The notes under the pieces are model-generated. The model was not told the DNA's origin, did no database searches, and saw nothing but the letters and a program-made list of their open reading frames with translations. A program made the translations under genes and the position numbers. A DNA stretch of 28,511 nucleotides from Sulfuricystis sp964478415 (GTDB lineage: Bacteria; Pseudomonadota; Gammaproteobacteria; Burkholderiales; Rhodocyclaceae), in NCBI GenBank assembly GCA_964478415.1, contig CAYZII010000022.1:1-28511 (forward strand). Direction: 5' to 3'. Positions 1 to 7,291 of this stretch are shown here, in pieces (the first letter of the stretch is position 1; every line of letters starts with the position of its first letter).

Positions 1-1
1 G

Positions 2-109
2 CGGGACGCCCTCATTTCCGCCAGCGCCGACTCTCCGAAACAAGTCGGCGCCCGGCGGGACGCCCTCATTTCCGCCAGCGCCGACTCTCCGAAACAAGTC
101 GGCGCCCGG
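2..109 (+). repeat. Tandem 54-bp palindromic repeat, in frame in the peptidase gene
   Basis: Two identical 54-bp copies (2-55 and 56-109) are followed by a degraded third (about 110-141). Each copy contains a stem-loop. In copy 1, GCGCCGACT (24-32) pairs perfectly with AGTCGGCGC (43-51) around a 10-nt loop containing CCGAAAC. An outer CCGCC/GGCGG stem is separated from it by an A/CC internal loop. The unit is exactly 18 codons and has no stop in the peptidase frame. The same sequence family occurs between gpsA and trmL at 19471-19540. More copies may lie upstream of the window. Confidence 0.9.
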
Positions 110-1126
110 TGGGACGACTTCTTTTCCGCCAGCGCCAAGTCTTGCATCGCGCTGGCGCGCGCGAACCTGCTCGCGCGCGAACTCACCGCCTTGCCACCCA
201 ACCGCCTCGACCCCATGCACTATCGTCGGCGTCTGCGTGCACTCGCCAAGGCGCAAGGTTTCACGATCGAGGAATTCGATTTCCGCAAGCTGAAGAAAAT
301 GGGCGCGGGCGCGTTCTGCGCCGTCGCGCAAGGATCGGATGGCACGGGCGGCGGAGCAGCGATCGTCAGACTGTCATGGCGCCCGAAAGGGGCAAAAAAA
401 ACCGTCGCCCTGGTCGGCAAGGGCATCTGCTACGACACCGGCGGCCTGAATTTAAAGCCGGCCAAATACATGAGTGGCATGCACGAAGACATGGCCGGCT
501 CGGCGGTGGCGCTGGCGATCCTCTGTGCCGTCACGGAACTGAAGCTGCCCGTCGCGATCGACTGCTGGCTGACGATCGCCCGCAACCACATCTCGCCAAG
601 CGCCTATGCCCAGGGCGACATCGTGACGGCCCTAGACGGCACGACGATCGAAGTCGTGCATACCGACGCCGAAGGTCGCATGGTGCTCGCCGACACGCTG
701 GCGCTCGCGGCGCGCGAGAAACCGCAAATCATCATCGACTTCGCAACCCTGACCGGCAGCATGATCACTGCATTGGGCACCCGTTACTCCGGCGTGTTTG
801 CTAGTGACGAGCGCCTGGCCGCGCTGGCCCTGGAGGCAGGCAGACACAGTGGTGAGCGCGTCTGTCTCTTTCCGCAGGATGAAGACTACGAGGCGGCGCT
901 CGAGTCGAAGGTGGCCGACATCAAACAATGCACGCTGGAAGGGGAAGCCGACCACATCCTCGCGGCGTGCTTCCTCAGTCGCTTTGTCGGCAAATTGCCC
1001 TGGCTGCACGTCGATCTGTCGGCGGCGAGCTGTCAGGGGGGCTTAGGCGCGGTGGCAACGGATACCACCGGTTTCGGCGTGGTATGGGGAGTCAGCATGT
1101 TGTGCGCCTGGTGCAGCCAGCCCTGA
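2..1126 (+). CDS. M17 (leucyl) aminopeptidase family protein, 5' end outside window
   Basis: Cytosolic metallo-aminopeptidase that removes N-terminal residues from peptides. The M17 core is clear: the metal and substrate Lys/Asp region VGKGICYDTGG, then MHEDMAGSAV, then the family signature as VVHTDAEGRM (usual form NTDAEGR), and a C-terminal LEGEADHILAA...DLSAAS block. The reading frame is open to the left edge, so the true start and N-terminal domain lie upstream. The TTG at 191 is internal, because the helix before it (ALARANLLARELTALPPN) is normal M17 sequence. Odd points: the first visible 36 codons are two identical 18-codon repeats (RDALISASADSPKQVGAR) and a third degraded copy follows. 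The short Cys/Trp-containing C-terminus after GVVWG also looks atypical. Family assignment is firm. Whether the repeat-bearing protein is active cannot be judged from the fragment. Confidence 0.9.
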   Translation, partial: RDALISASADSPKQVGARRDALISASADSPKQVGARWDDFFSASAKSCIALARANLLARELTALPPNRLDPMHYRRRLRALAKAQGFTIEEFDFRKLKKMGAGAFCAVAQGSDGTGGGAAIVRLSWRPKGAKKTVALVGKGICYDTGGLNLKPAKYMSGMHEDMAGSAVALAILCAVTELKLPVAIDCWLTIARNHISPSAYAQGDIVTALDGTTIEVVHTDAEGRMVLADTLALAAREKPQIIIDFATLTGSMITALGTRYSGVFASDERLAALALEAGRHSGERVCLFPQDEDYEAALESKVADIKQCTLEGEADHILAACFLSRFVGKLPWLHVDLSAASCQGGLGAVATDTTGFGVVWGVSMLCAWCSQP

Positions 1127-1129
1127 AAC

Positions 1130-1516
1130 TCATATTGGCAGTACCATCGGGCCATACTGTGCGACGACGCGGTCGCGCGTGAGCAGAATCATCGACTGCA
1201 CCTTCGCTTGCGCCACCAGGATGCGATCGAACGGATCGGCATGCAAAGCCGGCAATGTCTCGACTTCACTGGCATGGCGCCAGCACACCGGGAGTTCCCG
1301 ATAGCCAGCCTTGTGACAAAGCTCGGCAGCACGGGCGCCACTGACCGGCATCTGACCGCGCCCCAAGGCATGCTTGATGGCAATTTCCCAAATCGAAGCC
1401 GTGCTGACGTAGATCTCGTTGTGAGGATCAATAATCAGATCGTGCGCGCGGCTGCCCAGGCGGGGCGATCCGATCAGCGCCCACAACAGCACCTGCGTAT
1501 CCAGCAACAGGCGCAT
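1130..1516 (-). CDS. vapC: PIN-domain toxin (VapC-like ribonuclease)
   Basis: Predicted type II toxin of the PIN nuclease fold, 128 aa. PIN toxins cleave RNA using acidic residues that hold Mg2+. Visible acidic residues are D6 in MRLLLDTQVLLWAL, E44 in SIWEIAIK, D94/D97 in HADPFDRILVAQA, and the later TRDRVV aspartate. The start at 1516 (MRLLLDT) is preferred over an upstream in-frame start (MLPRLK) because PIN domains begin directly with this strand and because it lies 2 nt after the antitoxin stop. The gene runs toward the peptidase gene and ends 3 nt from it. It is co-transcribed with and presumably neutralised by the antitoxin encoded just upstream. The RNA target cannot be inferred. It is complete, with no sign of decay. 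Confidence 0.88.
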   Translation of the reverse strand: MRLLLDTQVLLWALIGSPRLGSRAHDLIIDPHNEIYVSTASIWEIAIKHALGRGQMPVSGARAAELCHKAGYRELPVCWRHASEVETLPALHADPFDRILVAQAKVQSMILLTRDRVVAQYGPMVLPI

Positions 1517-1518
1517 CT

Positions 1519-1758
1519 TCAACCGCGGGAGCAAAAGAGCGCAGCGATTTCGTCGTTATAGGCATCGATATCGTCCGGCACTTCGAATTCACCTTTCGCC
1601 ACGCCGATACGGATCGAAGTATCCGGCACGATCGGCAGGACGCGAGCGACAGGCTTCCCATTGCGGGAAATGATGATTTCGTTTTCCTGCCCCGAGACGA
1701 TCTGCTCGATCAAACGCGACAGATGGGTCTTTGCCTCGAAAAGGCTGATCGTTTGCAT
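1519..1758 (-). CDS. Phd/YefM-type antitoxin
   Basis: Small (79 aa) antitoxin partner of the adjacent PIN toxin. The N-terminal half (MQTISLFEAKTHLSRLIEQI...EIIISRNGKPVARVLPI) is the Phd/YefM DNA-binding and dimerisation fold. The C-terminal tail (GEFEVPDDIDAYNDEIAALF) is the acidic, flexible toxin-binding part typical of VapC partners. The start at 1758 is chosen because an AGGAAG ribosome-binding sequence sits upstream of it, whereas a longer in-frame GTG start would place that sequence inside the coding region. Such antitoxins usually repress their own operon. No clear operator was resolved in the short gap to mogA. Confidence 0.88.
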   Translation of the reverse strand: MQTISLFEAKTHLSRLIEQIVSGQENEIIISRNGKPVARVLPIVPDTSIRIGVAKGEFEVPDDIDAYNDEIAALFCSRG

Positions 1759-1829
1759 CGATGGCTTCCTCACACGGTTTCTGGTTTGACTAGCTTAGCC
1801 AAAGCCATCACGCGATGCAAGCGGCTTTT

Positions 1830-2378
1830 TCATGATGGTCTGACCGCGCTCTTGGGCCGGAATGCCTTGACGACCGATTCATTCGTTTCGATGTAAGGCC
1901 CACCAATCAGATCGATGCAGTAAGGCACTGCGGCGAAGATGCCATCGAGCGTCTCTTTGATCGCCTTCGGCTGACCCGGCAGGTTCAGGATCAGCGTCTT
2001 GCCACGGATCACACCGACCTGGCGCGAGAGAATCGCGGTCGGCACGTATTTGAGACTGACCGCGCGCATCGCCTCGCCAAAGCCCGGCATCACCTTGTGG
2101 GCCACGGCCAGGGTCGCCTCGGGTGTCACATCGCGCGGCGCCGGTCCCGTCCCGCCGGTGGTCAGCACAAGGTGACAACCGACCGTATCACACAGTTCGA
2201 TCAGGGTTTGCTCGATGAGCGCCTGCTCATCCGGAATCAGCCGGGTCTCCATCCGCCAGGGCGAAGCGAGCGCCGTGGAAAACCATTCCTGCAGCGCTGG
2301 AATGCCTTTGTCCTCATAGACGCCGGCAGAGGCCCGGTCGGAGATCGACACCAGGCCGATCAGCAATTCATCGTTCAT
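1830..2378 (-). CDS. mogA: Molybdopterin adenylyltransferase MogA
   Basis: Activates molybdopterin with ATP to give adenylyl-molybdopterin before molybdate insertion in molybdenum cofactor synthesis; cytoplasmic. The 182-aa product has the MoCF_biosynth fold: N-terminal IGLVSISDRASAGVYEDKG, the nucleotide/substrate loop TTGGTGPAPRDVTPEAT, and the late block ILNLPGQPKAIKETL. Length and order match MogA rather than the shorter MoaB or the multidomain MoeA. The start overlaps the end of yjgA by 11 nt, so the two are translated from one mRNA. This yjgA-mog pairing without other moa/moe genes nearby looks like a chromosomal housekeeping arrangement. A moeB-like gene lies about 9 kb away. Confidence 0.92.
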   Translation of the reverse strand: MNDELLIGLVSISDRASAGVYEDKGIPALQEWFSTALASPWRMETRLIPDEQALIEQTLIELCDTVGCHLVLTTGGTGPAPRDVTPEATLAVAHKVMPGFGEAMRAVSLKYVPTAILSRQVGVIRGKTLILNLPGQPKAIKETLDGIFAAVPYCIDLIGGPYIETNESVVKAFRPKSAVRPS

Positions 2379-2865
2379 ACAGTTCCCTCAGGACACGAAA
2401 CAGTTCGCGGAAGGCGCGCGGCGGTTTGCCGAGCTCCAGTTCCTTGAGCGCGTTCCTGCGCAAGTGTCGCAGATGCTGAAGATCGGCCTGAGGATGTTCG
2501 GCCGCGATCTCGGCGATCACACGTTCGTCTTCGAGGAAGCGTTCGCGCAGGCGTTCGAGCGCGTGCATCCGTGCATTGGCCGCCGCCGAGAGACCCCGAA
2601 TGTCTTCGAGCGCGGCACGGATGGACTCGGCATCGACATCGCGCATCAGGCGGCCGATGTATTGCAGTTGGCGCCGCCGCGCCTCATGCTGCCTGATACA
2701 CTGACACGCACTGACCGCCTCCCGCAGGTTGTCGGGCAGTTCGAGCCGCTGCAGCTGATCGGCATTGAGCGCGACGAGTTCCGCGCCCAGCGCCTGCAGC
2801 TGATGCATCGCGCGCTTGAGCGCGCTCTTGCTCGGCTTATCAAGGGCGTTTTCGCGGGTATCCAC
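2368..2865 (-). CDS. yjgA: YjgA/DarP family ribosome-associated protein (DUF615)
   Basis: 165-aa protein of the DUF615 family, known in E. coli as YjgA/DarP, a factor associated with 50S ribosomal subunit maturation. Family features seen: N-terminal KPSKSALKRAMHQLQALGAELVAL, LRRLR-type basic helices, and the C-terminal LRRNALKELELGKPPRAFRELFRVLREL. The frame stays open far upstream (antisense to pmbA), but the gene starts at the GTG at 2865: family sequence begins there (VDTRENALDKPSKSALKR) and a perfect TATAAT lies 7 nt before it. It is divergent from pmbA, the same neighbour as in E. coli, and overlaps mogA downstream. Confidence 0.9.
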   Translation of the reverse strand: MDTRENALDKPSKSALKRAMHQLQALGAELVALNADQLQRLELPDNLREAVSACQCIRQHEARRRQLQYIGRLMRDVDAESIRAALEDIRGLSAAANARMHALERLRERFLEDERVIAEIAAEHPQADLQHLRHLRRNALKELELGKPPRAFRELFRVLRELYER

Positions 2866-2872
2866 GGGTAAG

Positions 2873-2878
2873 ATTATA
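2873..2878 (-). promoter_or_regulatory. Putative -10 box (TATAAT) of yjgA-mogA
   Basis: A perfect TATAAT on the minus strand is separated by 7 nt from the GTG start of yjgA. Initiation at the usual distance would fall at or next to the start codon, giving a leaderless or nearly leaderless mRNA. No convincing -35 hexamer is visible at 16-18 bp spacing. Confidence 0.45.
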
Positions 2879-2904
2879 ACTTCGCGTTTTCGCCCTCTTT
2901 TCCC

Positions 2905-4248
2905 ATGTCCGAATTCGTCTTCACCCCTGAGCGTTTGCGTGAGATCGCCAGCGATGTGCTGCGATATGCCGAACAACTCGGCGCCTCCGCCTGTGAAACC
3001 GATGTCTCGGAAGGCATCGGCCATGCCATCACCGTGCGCAAAGGCGCTGTCGAAACGATCGAGTTCAACCGCGACAAGGGAGTCGGCGTCACGGTCTATC
3101 TCGGCAAACGACGCGGCCATGCCGCGACCTCGGATTTTTCGCCCGGATCGTTGCGTGCCACGGTCGAGGCCGCCGTCACGATCGCCCGTTTCACCGCCGA
3201 AGACGATGCCGCCGGCCTGCCCGAAGCCGAGTTGCTGGCGCGGGAAACGCCCGATCTCGATCTTTATCATCCTTGGGCATTGACGGTCGAAGAGGCGATC
3301 GAACTGGCGCTGCGCTGCGAAGCGGCCGCCTTTGCCGTCAGTCCCCTGGTGAGCAATTCCGAAGGTGCCACCGTGTCGACCCAGGCGGCGCAGTTCGTCT
3401 CGGCGAACAGCCTGGGCTTCCTGGGGGGCTATCCCTCGACACGCCATTTCATCTCCTGTGTGCCGATCGCCGAACGCGGCAACGAAAAGGAGCGCGACGA
3501 CTGGTACTCCGGCCACCGCGATCCCGCCGATCTTTCTTCACCGGAAGCGATCGGCGATTACGCGGCGCGGCGCGCGCTCGCCCGTCTCGGAGCGCGAAAG
3601 CTTAAGACGCGCCAATGTAAGGTGATGTTCGAGGCGCCGCTCGCCGCGATGCTGATCGGCAGTTTCGTCCATGCCGCCTCCGGGGGCAGCCTCTATCGCA
3701 GGGCGAGCTTCCTCGTCGACGCCTTGGGCAAACGCATCTTCCCCGACTGGTTCCGTATCGACGAACGCCCGCATCTGCCGAAAGGGCTCGCCTCGAGTCC
3801 GTTCGACGACGACGGGGTCGCCACCCGGGATCGCACCGTCGTCGCCGACGGGGTGCTGCAGGGCTATTTCCTATCGACCTACACGGCGCGCAAGCTCGGC
3901 ATGCAAACCACCGGCAATGCGGGAGGCAGCCACAACCTGATCGTCGCGCCCAGCCCCGATGCACCGGCCGACTTCGCGGGTCTGCTCAAAGCCTTCGGCA
4001 GCGGGCTGCTGGTCACCGAGCTGCTCGGTCATGGCATCAATTATGTCACTGGCGATTATTCTCGCGGCGCGGCCGGTTTCTGGGTCGAAAACGGCGAAAT
4101 CGCCTACCCGGTGCATGAGATCACGATCGCCGGCAATCTGGAGGACATGTTCGCCGGCATCGAGATGGTTGGCCGCGATGTCGTCACGCGCGGCTCGCGG
4201 ACAGTCGGATCAATTGTGGTTAACCGCATGACCGTGGCCGGGCACTGA
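2905..4248 (+). CDS. pmbA: Metalloprotease PmbA/TldE
   Basis: 447-aa member of the TldD/PmbA (U62) family. With TldD it forms a heteromeric protease that trims modified peptides such as microcin precursors and degrades CcdA in E. coli; cytoplasmic. Evidence: full family length, N-terminal YAEQLGASACETDVSEG...VRKGAVETIEFNRD, the central LIGSFVHAASGGSLYRRASFL, and the C-terminal GNAGGSHNL, LLVTELLGHGINYVTGDYSRGAAGFWVENG and VGRDVVTRGSRTVGSIVV. The HExxH zinc motif of TldD is absent, as expected for the PmbA partner. It starts 39 bp from the divergent yjgA; tldD itself is not in the window. Confidence 0.94.
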   Translation: MSEFVFTPERLREIASDVLRYAEQLGASACETDVSEGIGHAITVRKGAVETIEFNRDKGVGVTVYLGKRRGHAATSDFSPGSLRATVEAAVTIARFTAEDDAAGLPEAELLARETPDLDLYHPWALTVEEAIELALRCEAAAFAVSPLVSNSEGATVSTQAAQFVSANSLGFLGGYPSTRHFISCVPIAERGNEKERDDWYSGHRDPADLSSPEAIGDYAARRALARLGARKLKTRQCKVMFEAPLAAMLIGSFVHAASGGSLYRRASFLVDALGKRIFPDWFRIDERPHLPKGLASSPFDDDGVATRDRTVVADGVLQGYFLSTYTARKLGMQTTGNAGGSHNLIVAPSPDAPADFAGLLKAFGSGLLVTELLGHGINYVTGDYSRGAAGFWVENGEIAYPVHEITIAGNLEDMFAGIEMVGRDVVTRGSRTVGSIVVNRMTVAGH

Positions 4249-4286
4249 GCGTTTTTCTTTCGGCCTTCGGTGTAGTATTGCCGCAC

Positions 4287-4304
4287 CGCCCGGGTGCCCG
4301 GGCG
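4287..4304 (+). promoter_or_regulatory. Perfect hairpin in the dctP leader
   Basis: CGCCCGGG (4287-4294) and CCCGGGCG (4297-4304) are exact complements around a 2-nt centre. A TAGTAT -10-like hexamer lies just upstream at 4273-4278, so the hairpin would be at the 5' end of the dctP mRNA. It is followed by A residues, not T, so it is not a plus-strand terminator for pmbA. It could stabilise the mRNA or be a palindromic operator; which one is not decidable here. Confidence 0.45.
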
Positions 4305-4333
4305 AAAAACCAACAACCACGAAGGAGACACGA

Positions 4334-5413
4334 ATGGAACGTCGCAAATTTCTGCAGCACGCCGGTTTGACCGGCATCCTGGCTGCCGGCGTCGCACCGG
4401 CAGTGCATGCGCAACAGGCAATCCGCTGGCGGCTGGCTTCCAGCTTTCCCAAAGCGCTCGATACGATCTATGGCGCCGCCGAAGTCTTTGCGAAAAAAGT
4501 CAAGGAAATGTCGGGTGGCAAGTTCGAGATTTCCGTCCATGCCGGTGGCGAGCTGATGCCACCGTTCGGCGTCGTCGATGGCGTGCAGCAGGGCACCGTC
4601 GAATGCGCGCACACCGCGCCCTACTATTTCTTCGGCAAGGACCCGACCTTCGCGATGGACTGTGCGATCCCATTTGGCCTCAATTCGCGCCAAATGACCG
4701 CTTGGATGTACGAAGGCAACGGCATGAAGCTGTTCCGCGAGTTCTATGCCCACTACAACATCGTCAATTTCCCGATGGGCAACACTGGTGCGCAGATGGG
4801 TGGCTGGTACCGCAAGGAGATCAAGAGCCTGGCCGACATCAAGGGCCTAAAGATGCGCATCGGCGGCTTCGGCGGGGAGATTCTGAAAGGGATCGGCGGC
4901 GTGCCGCAGAACATTCCTGGGGGCGAGATCTACCAGGCGCTGGAAAAAGGCACCATCGACGCGACCGAGTGGGTCGGGCCCTACGACGACCAGAAGCTCG
5001 GCTTTTACAAGGTCGCCAAGTTCTACGCCTATCCGGCCTGGTGGGAAGGTGGGCCGCAGCTGGTTCTCTATGTCAATAGCAAGGCCTATGAAAACCTGTC
5101 GGCAGAAAACAAGGCGATCATCGAGTGCGCGGCGGCCATCGCCCACACCGACATGCAGGCCAAGTACGACGCGAAGAACCCGAAGGCCCTCAAGGAACTG
5201 GTCGCCAGCGGTACCAAGCTGTTCCGCCTGCCCAAGCCGGTGATCGATGCCGCTTTCAAGTTCGCGATGGACTACTATGCGGATCTGTCCGGCAAGAACC
5301 CGAACTGGAAAAAAATATATGAGGACTACGCGGCTTTCCGCAAGGATCAGAATCTCTGGTTCAAGTTCGCGGAGATGGGCTTCGACAGCTATATGCAGGC
5401 GCAGAAACTCTAA
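4334..5413 (+). CDS. dctP: TRAP transporter solute-binding protein DctP (2-oxoacid/lactate-type)
   Basis: Periplasmic solute receptor of a TRAP transporter, 359 aa. The N-terminus MERRKFLQHAGLTGILAAG...VHAQQ is a twin-arginine signal with an AxA cleavage site, so it is probably exported folded by Tat. The mature part has DctP family blocks (HAGGELMPPFGVVDGVQQG, LKMRIGGFGGEIL) and the segment DATEWVGPYDDQKLGFYK followed by YPAWWEGG. That segment is typical of the TakP-like branch (2-oxoacids, lactate, mannitol/chloroaromatic-type systems), so the ligand is likely a small hydroxy- or oxo-acid; this is inference. A strong GAAGGAGA ribosome-binding site precedes the ATG. The permease genes lie on the opposite strand, converging on this gene across a shared terminator. 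Confidence 0.92.
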   Translation: MERRKFLQHAGLTGILAAGVAPAVHAQQAIRWRLASSFPKALDTIYGAAEVFAKKVKEMSGGKFEISVHAGGELMPPFGVVDGVQQGTVECAHTAPYYFFGKDPTFAMDCAIPFGLNSRQMTAWMYEGNGMKLFREFYAHYNIVNFPMGNTGAQMGGWYRKEIKSLADIKGLKMRIGGFGGEILKGIGGVPQNIPGGEIYQALEKGTIDATEWVGPYDDQKLGFYKVAKFYAYPAWWEGGPQLVLYVNSKAYENLSAENKAIIECAAAIAHTDMQAKYDAKNPKALKELVASGTKLFRLPKPVIDAAFKFAMDYYADLSGKNPNWKKIYEDYAAFRKDQNLWFKFAEMGFDSYMQAQKL

Positions 5414-5431
5414 GCAACGCTCGTGGCACCG

Positions 5432-5465
5432 ACAAAAAACCGCGGCCTCGGCCGCGGTTTTTTGT
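5432..5465. terminator. Symmetrical bidirectional terminator between dctP and dctM
   Basis: A perfect 16-bp inverted repeat (5432-5447 and 5450-5465): an A-run, the GC core CCGCGGCC, then its complement ending in a T-run. Read on either strand it gives a GC-rich hairpin followed by U residues, so it can stop both dctP (plus) and dctQM (minus). Confidence 0.93.
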
Positions 5466-5479
5466 TTCTGCACAAGCCG

Positions 5480-7291
5480 CTATTTCTTCTTTTGTTTTGC
5501 GATTTCTTCGAGCAGCGCGGCGGCAGGATCGTTTCTCTCTTCGCCTTCTCCCTTGCCCCCGCCTTGCTCGTCGAGCGTCTTTTCAACTTCCTTGCCCATC
5601 TCCCCGTCCTCGACCCCTTCCTTTTCTTCTCCTGGCTGCCCAAAGTCGGTCGGCGCCGCCTCCAACTGAATGGTGTCGAGATCCACGGCCTGCTGTTTTT
5701 GCAAGCTGCCGGTGACGAGTTGTGGGTTGACGATCAGAACCGCGACCATGATGAGTTGGAGCACGATGAAGGCCATCGAACCTTTGTAGATCTGCACTGT
5801 CGTCACATGGGCGATACGCTGATGGGTGACCGGATCGTCATAATCGCTGCGCGCCGCCACGCTGCGCAAATAAAACAAGGCAAAACCGAAAGGTGGTGAA
5901 AGGAATGAGGTCTGCAGGTTCATCGCCACCAGTACGCCGAACCAGATCAGATCGATGCTCAGTTTTTCGGCCACCGGCGCCAGCAGCGGCAGCACGATGA
6001 AGGCGATCTCGAAGAAGTCGATGAACATGCCGAGCAGGAAGATCAGAATGTTTACGACGATCAGAAAGCCCAGCTGTCCCCCCGGTAGCTTGTCGAACAG
6101 ATGTTCGACCCATTTCTGGCCATCGGCGGCATTGAAGGTAAAGGAAAACACCGTCGAGCCGATCAGAATGAACATCACGAAGGTAGAAAGCTTCGTGGTG
6201 TTTTCGAGTGCCTGTTTCAGCAGCGTCATGCTTAGACGACGACGCGCCAACGCCATCACCAACGCGCCGAGGGCGCCCATTGCGCCACCTTCGGTCGGCG
6301 TGGCAATGCCGAGAAAGATGGTGCCGAGCACGAGGAAGATCAGTACCAGCGGCGGAATCAGCACGAAGGTGACCTTCTCGGCAAGCTGCGACAACCATCC
6401 CAGCCTCAGCAGCCTGTTGATCGAGGCGGCAACCAGCATGAAGAAGGCACAAACCGTGAGCGTCAGCACGATCACCTCATCGGTCGGTGCCGCTTCGTCT
6501 GCGCGCCCGACCAGAGGATTGATCAGTAAGGCATGCATCTCGGTCCAACCGTAACCGGCAACTGCCGTGAGCGCCAGCAGTACCAGCAACGAACGGTAAC
6601 CGCTCGCACCATTGGGCTCGCGGAAGGTGCGCGCTTCCTGCGGCAAGGCCGGCAGCCACTGCGGGCGTACCAGGGTAAGCGCGACGATGAAAACGATATA
6701 GAGGCCGATCAGCAGCAGGGCCGGAATCATCGCGCCGGCATACATGTCGCCGACCGAGCGGCCGAGCTGGTCGGCCATCACGATCAAGACTAGCGAGGGC
6801 GGGACGGCCTGCGCCAGCGTGCCGGCCGCAGTGATGGTGCCGGCGGCAATGCTGCGGTTGTAGCCGTAACGCAGCATGATCGGCAGGGAAATCAGTCCCA
6901 TCGCCATCACCGAGGCCGCGACCACGCCGGTGGTCGCGGCGAGCAGCGCGCCGACGATGATCACCGCAAGCGCGAGACCACCGCGCACTGGGCCGAACAC
7001 CTGGCCGATGGTTTCGAGCAGATCTTCGGCCATGCCGCTTTTTTCCAGGATGATGCCCATGAAGGTGAAAAACGGGATCGCCAGCAGCGTATCGTTCTGC
7101 ATGATGCCGAAGACGCGCAGCGGCAGGGCCTGGAACAGCGTCTGCGGGAACAGGCCGGCTTCCATGCCGAGATAACCGAACAGCAACCCTGTAGCAGCCA
7201 AAGAAAAAGCGACCGGGAAACCAGTCAGCAAAAAAAACAGCAGGCCGGCGAAAAGCGACGGCACGAAATGTTGAGCGAAGAATTCCAGCAT
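5480..7291 (-). CDS. dctM: TRAP transporter large permease DctM
   Basis: Inner-membrane large subunit of a TRAP transporter, which couples solute uptake to a Na+ or H+ gradient. The 603-aa product has many hydrophobic segments and DctM family blocks (LAIPFFTFMGIILEKSGMAEDLLETIGQVFGPVRGGLALAVIIVGALLAATTG in part, TITAAGTLAQAVPPSLVLIVMAD, IATPTEGGAMGALGALVMA, FFEIAFIVLPLLAP, TSFLSPPFGFALFYLRS). It is longer than a basic DctM (about 430 aa) owing to a central insertion and a hydrophilic Glu/Gly/Lys-rich tail of about 60 residues ending EEIAKQKKK. Large-permease length and receptor type agree with the mannitol/chloroaromatic-type TRAP branch. The start overlaps the dctQ stop by one base (TGATG), so translation is coupled. 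Confidence 0.93.
   Translation of the reverse strand: MLEFFAQHFVPSLFAGLLFFLLTGFPVAFSLAATGLLFGYLGMEAGLFPQTLFQALPLRVFGIMQNDTLLAIPFFTFMGIILEKSGMAEDLLETIGQVFGPVRGGLALAVIIVGALLAATTGVVAASVMAMGLISLPIMLRYGYNRSIAAGTITAAGTLAQAVPPSLVLIVMADQLGRSVGDMYAGAMIPALLLIGLYIVFIVALTLVRPQWLPALPQEARTFREPNGASGYRSLLVLLALTAVAGYGWTEMHALLINPLVGRADEAAPTDEVIVLTLTVCAFFMLVAASINRLLRLGWLSQLAEKVTFVLIPPLVLIFLVLGTIFLGIATPTEGGAMGALGALVMALARRRLSMTLLKQALENTTKLSTFVMFILIGSTVFSFTFNAADGQKWVEHLFDKLPGGQLGFLIVVNILIFLLGMFIDFFEIAFIVLPLLAPVAEKLSIDLIWFGVLVAMNLQTSFLSPPFGFALFYLRSVAARSDYDDPVTHQRIAHVTTVQIYKGSMAFIVLQLIMVAVLIVNPQLVTGSLQKQQAVDLDTIQLEAAPTDFGQPGEEKEGVEDGEMGKEVEKTLDEQGGGKGEGEERNDPAAALLEEIAKQKKK

Noticed and set aside
1..141. CRISPR array at the window start
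   Set aside because: The copies are directly adjacent with no unique spacers, and they are in a coding frame.
2866..3516. Upstream extension of yjgA to a 382-codon frame
   Set aside because: The extra part is antisense to pmbA and unlike the family; the DUF615 protein begins at the GTG at 2865.
4287..4310. Terminator for pmbA
   Set aside because: The hairpin is followed by A residues rather than T on the plus strand.
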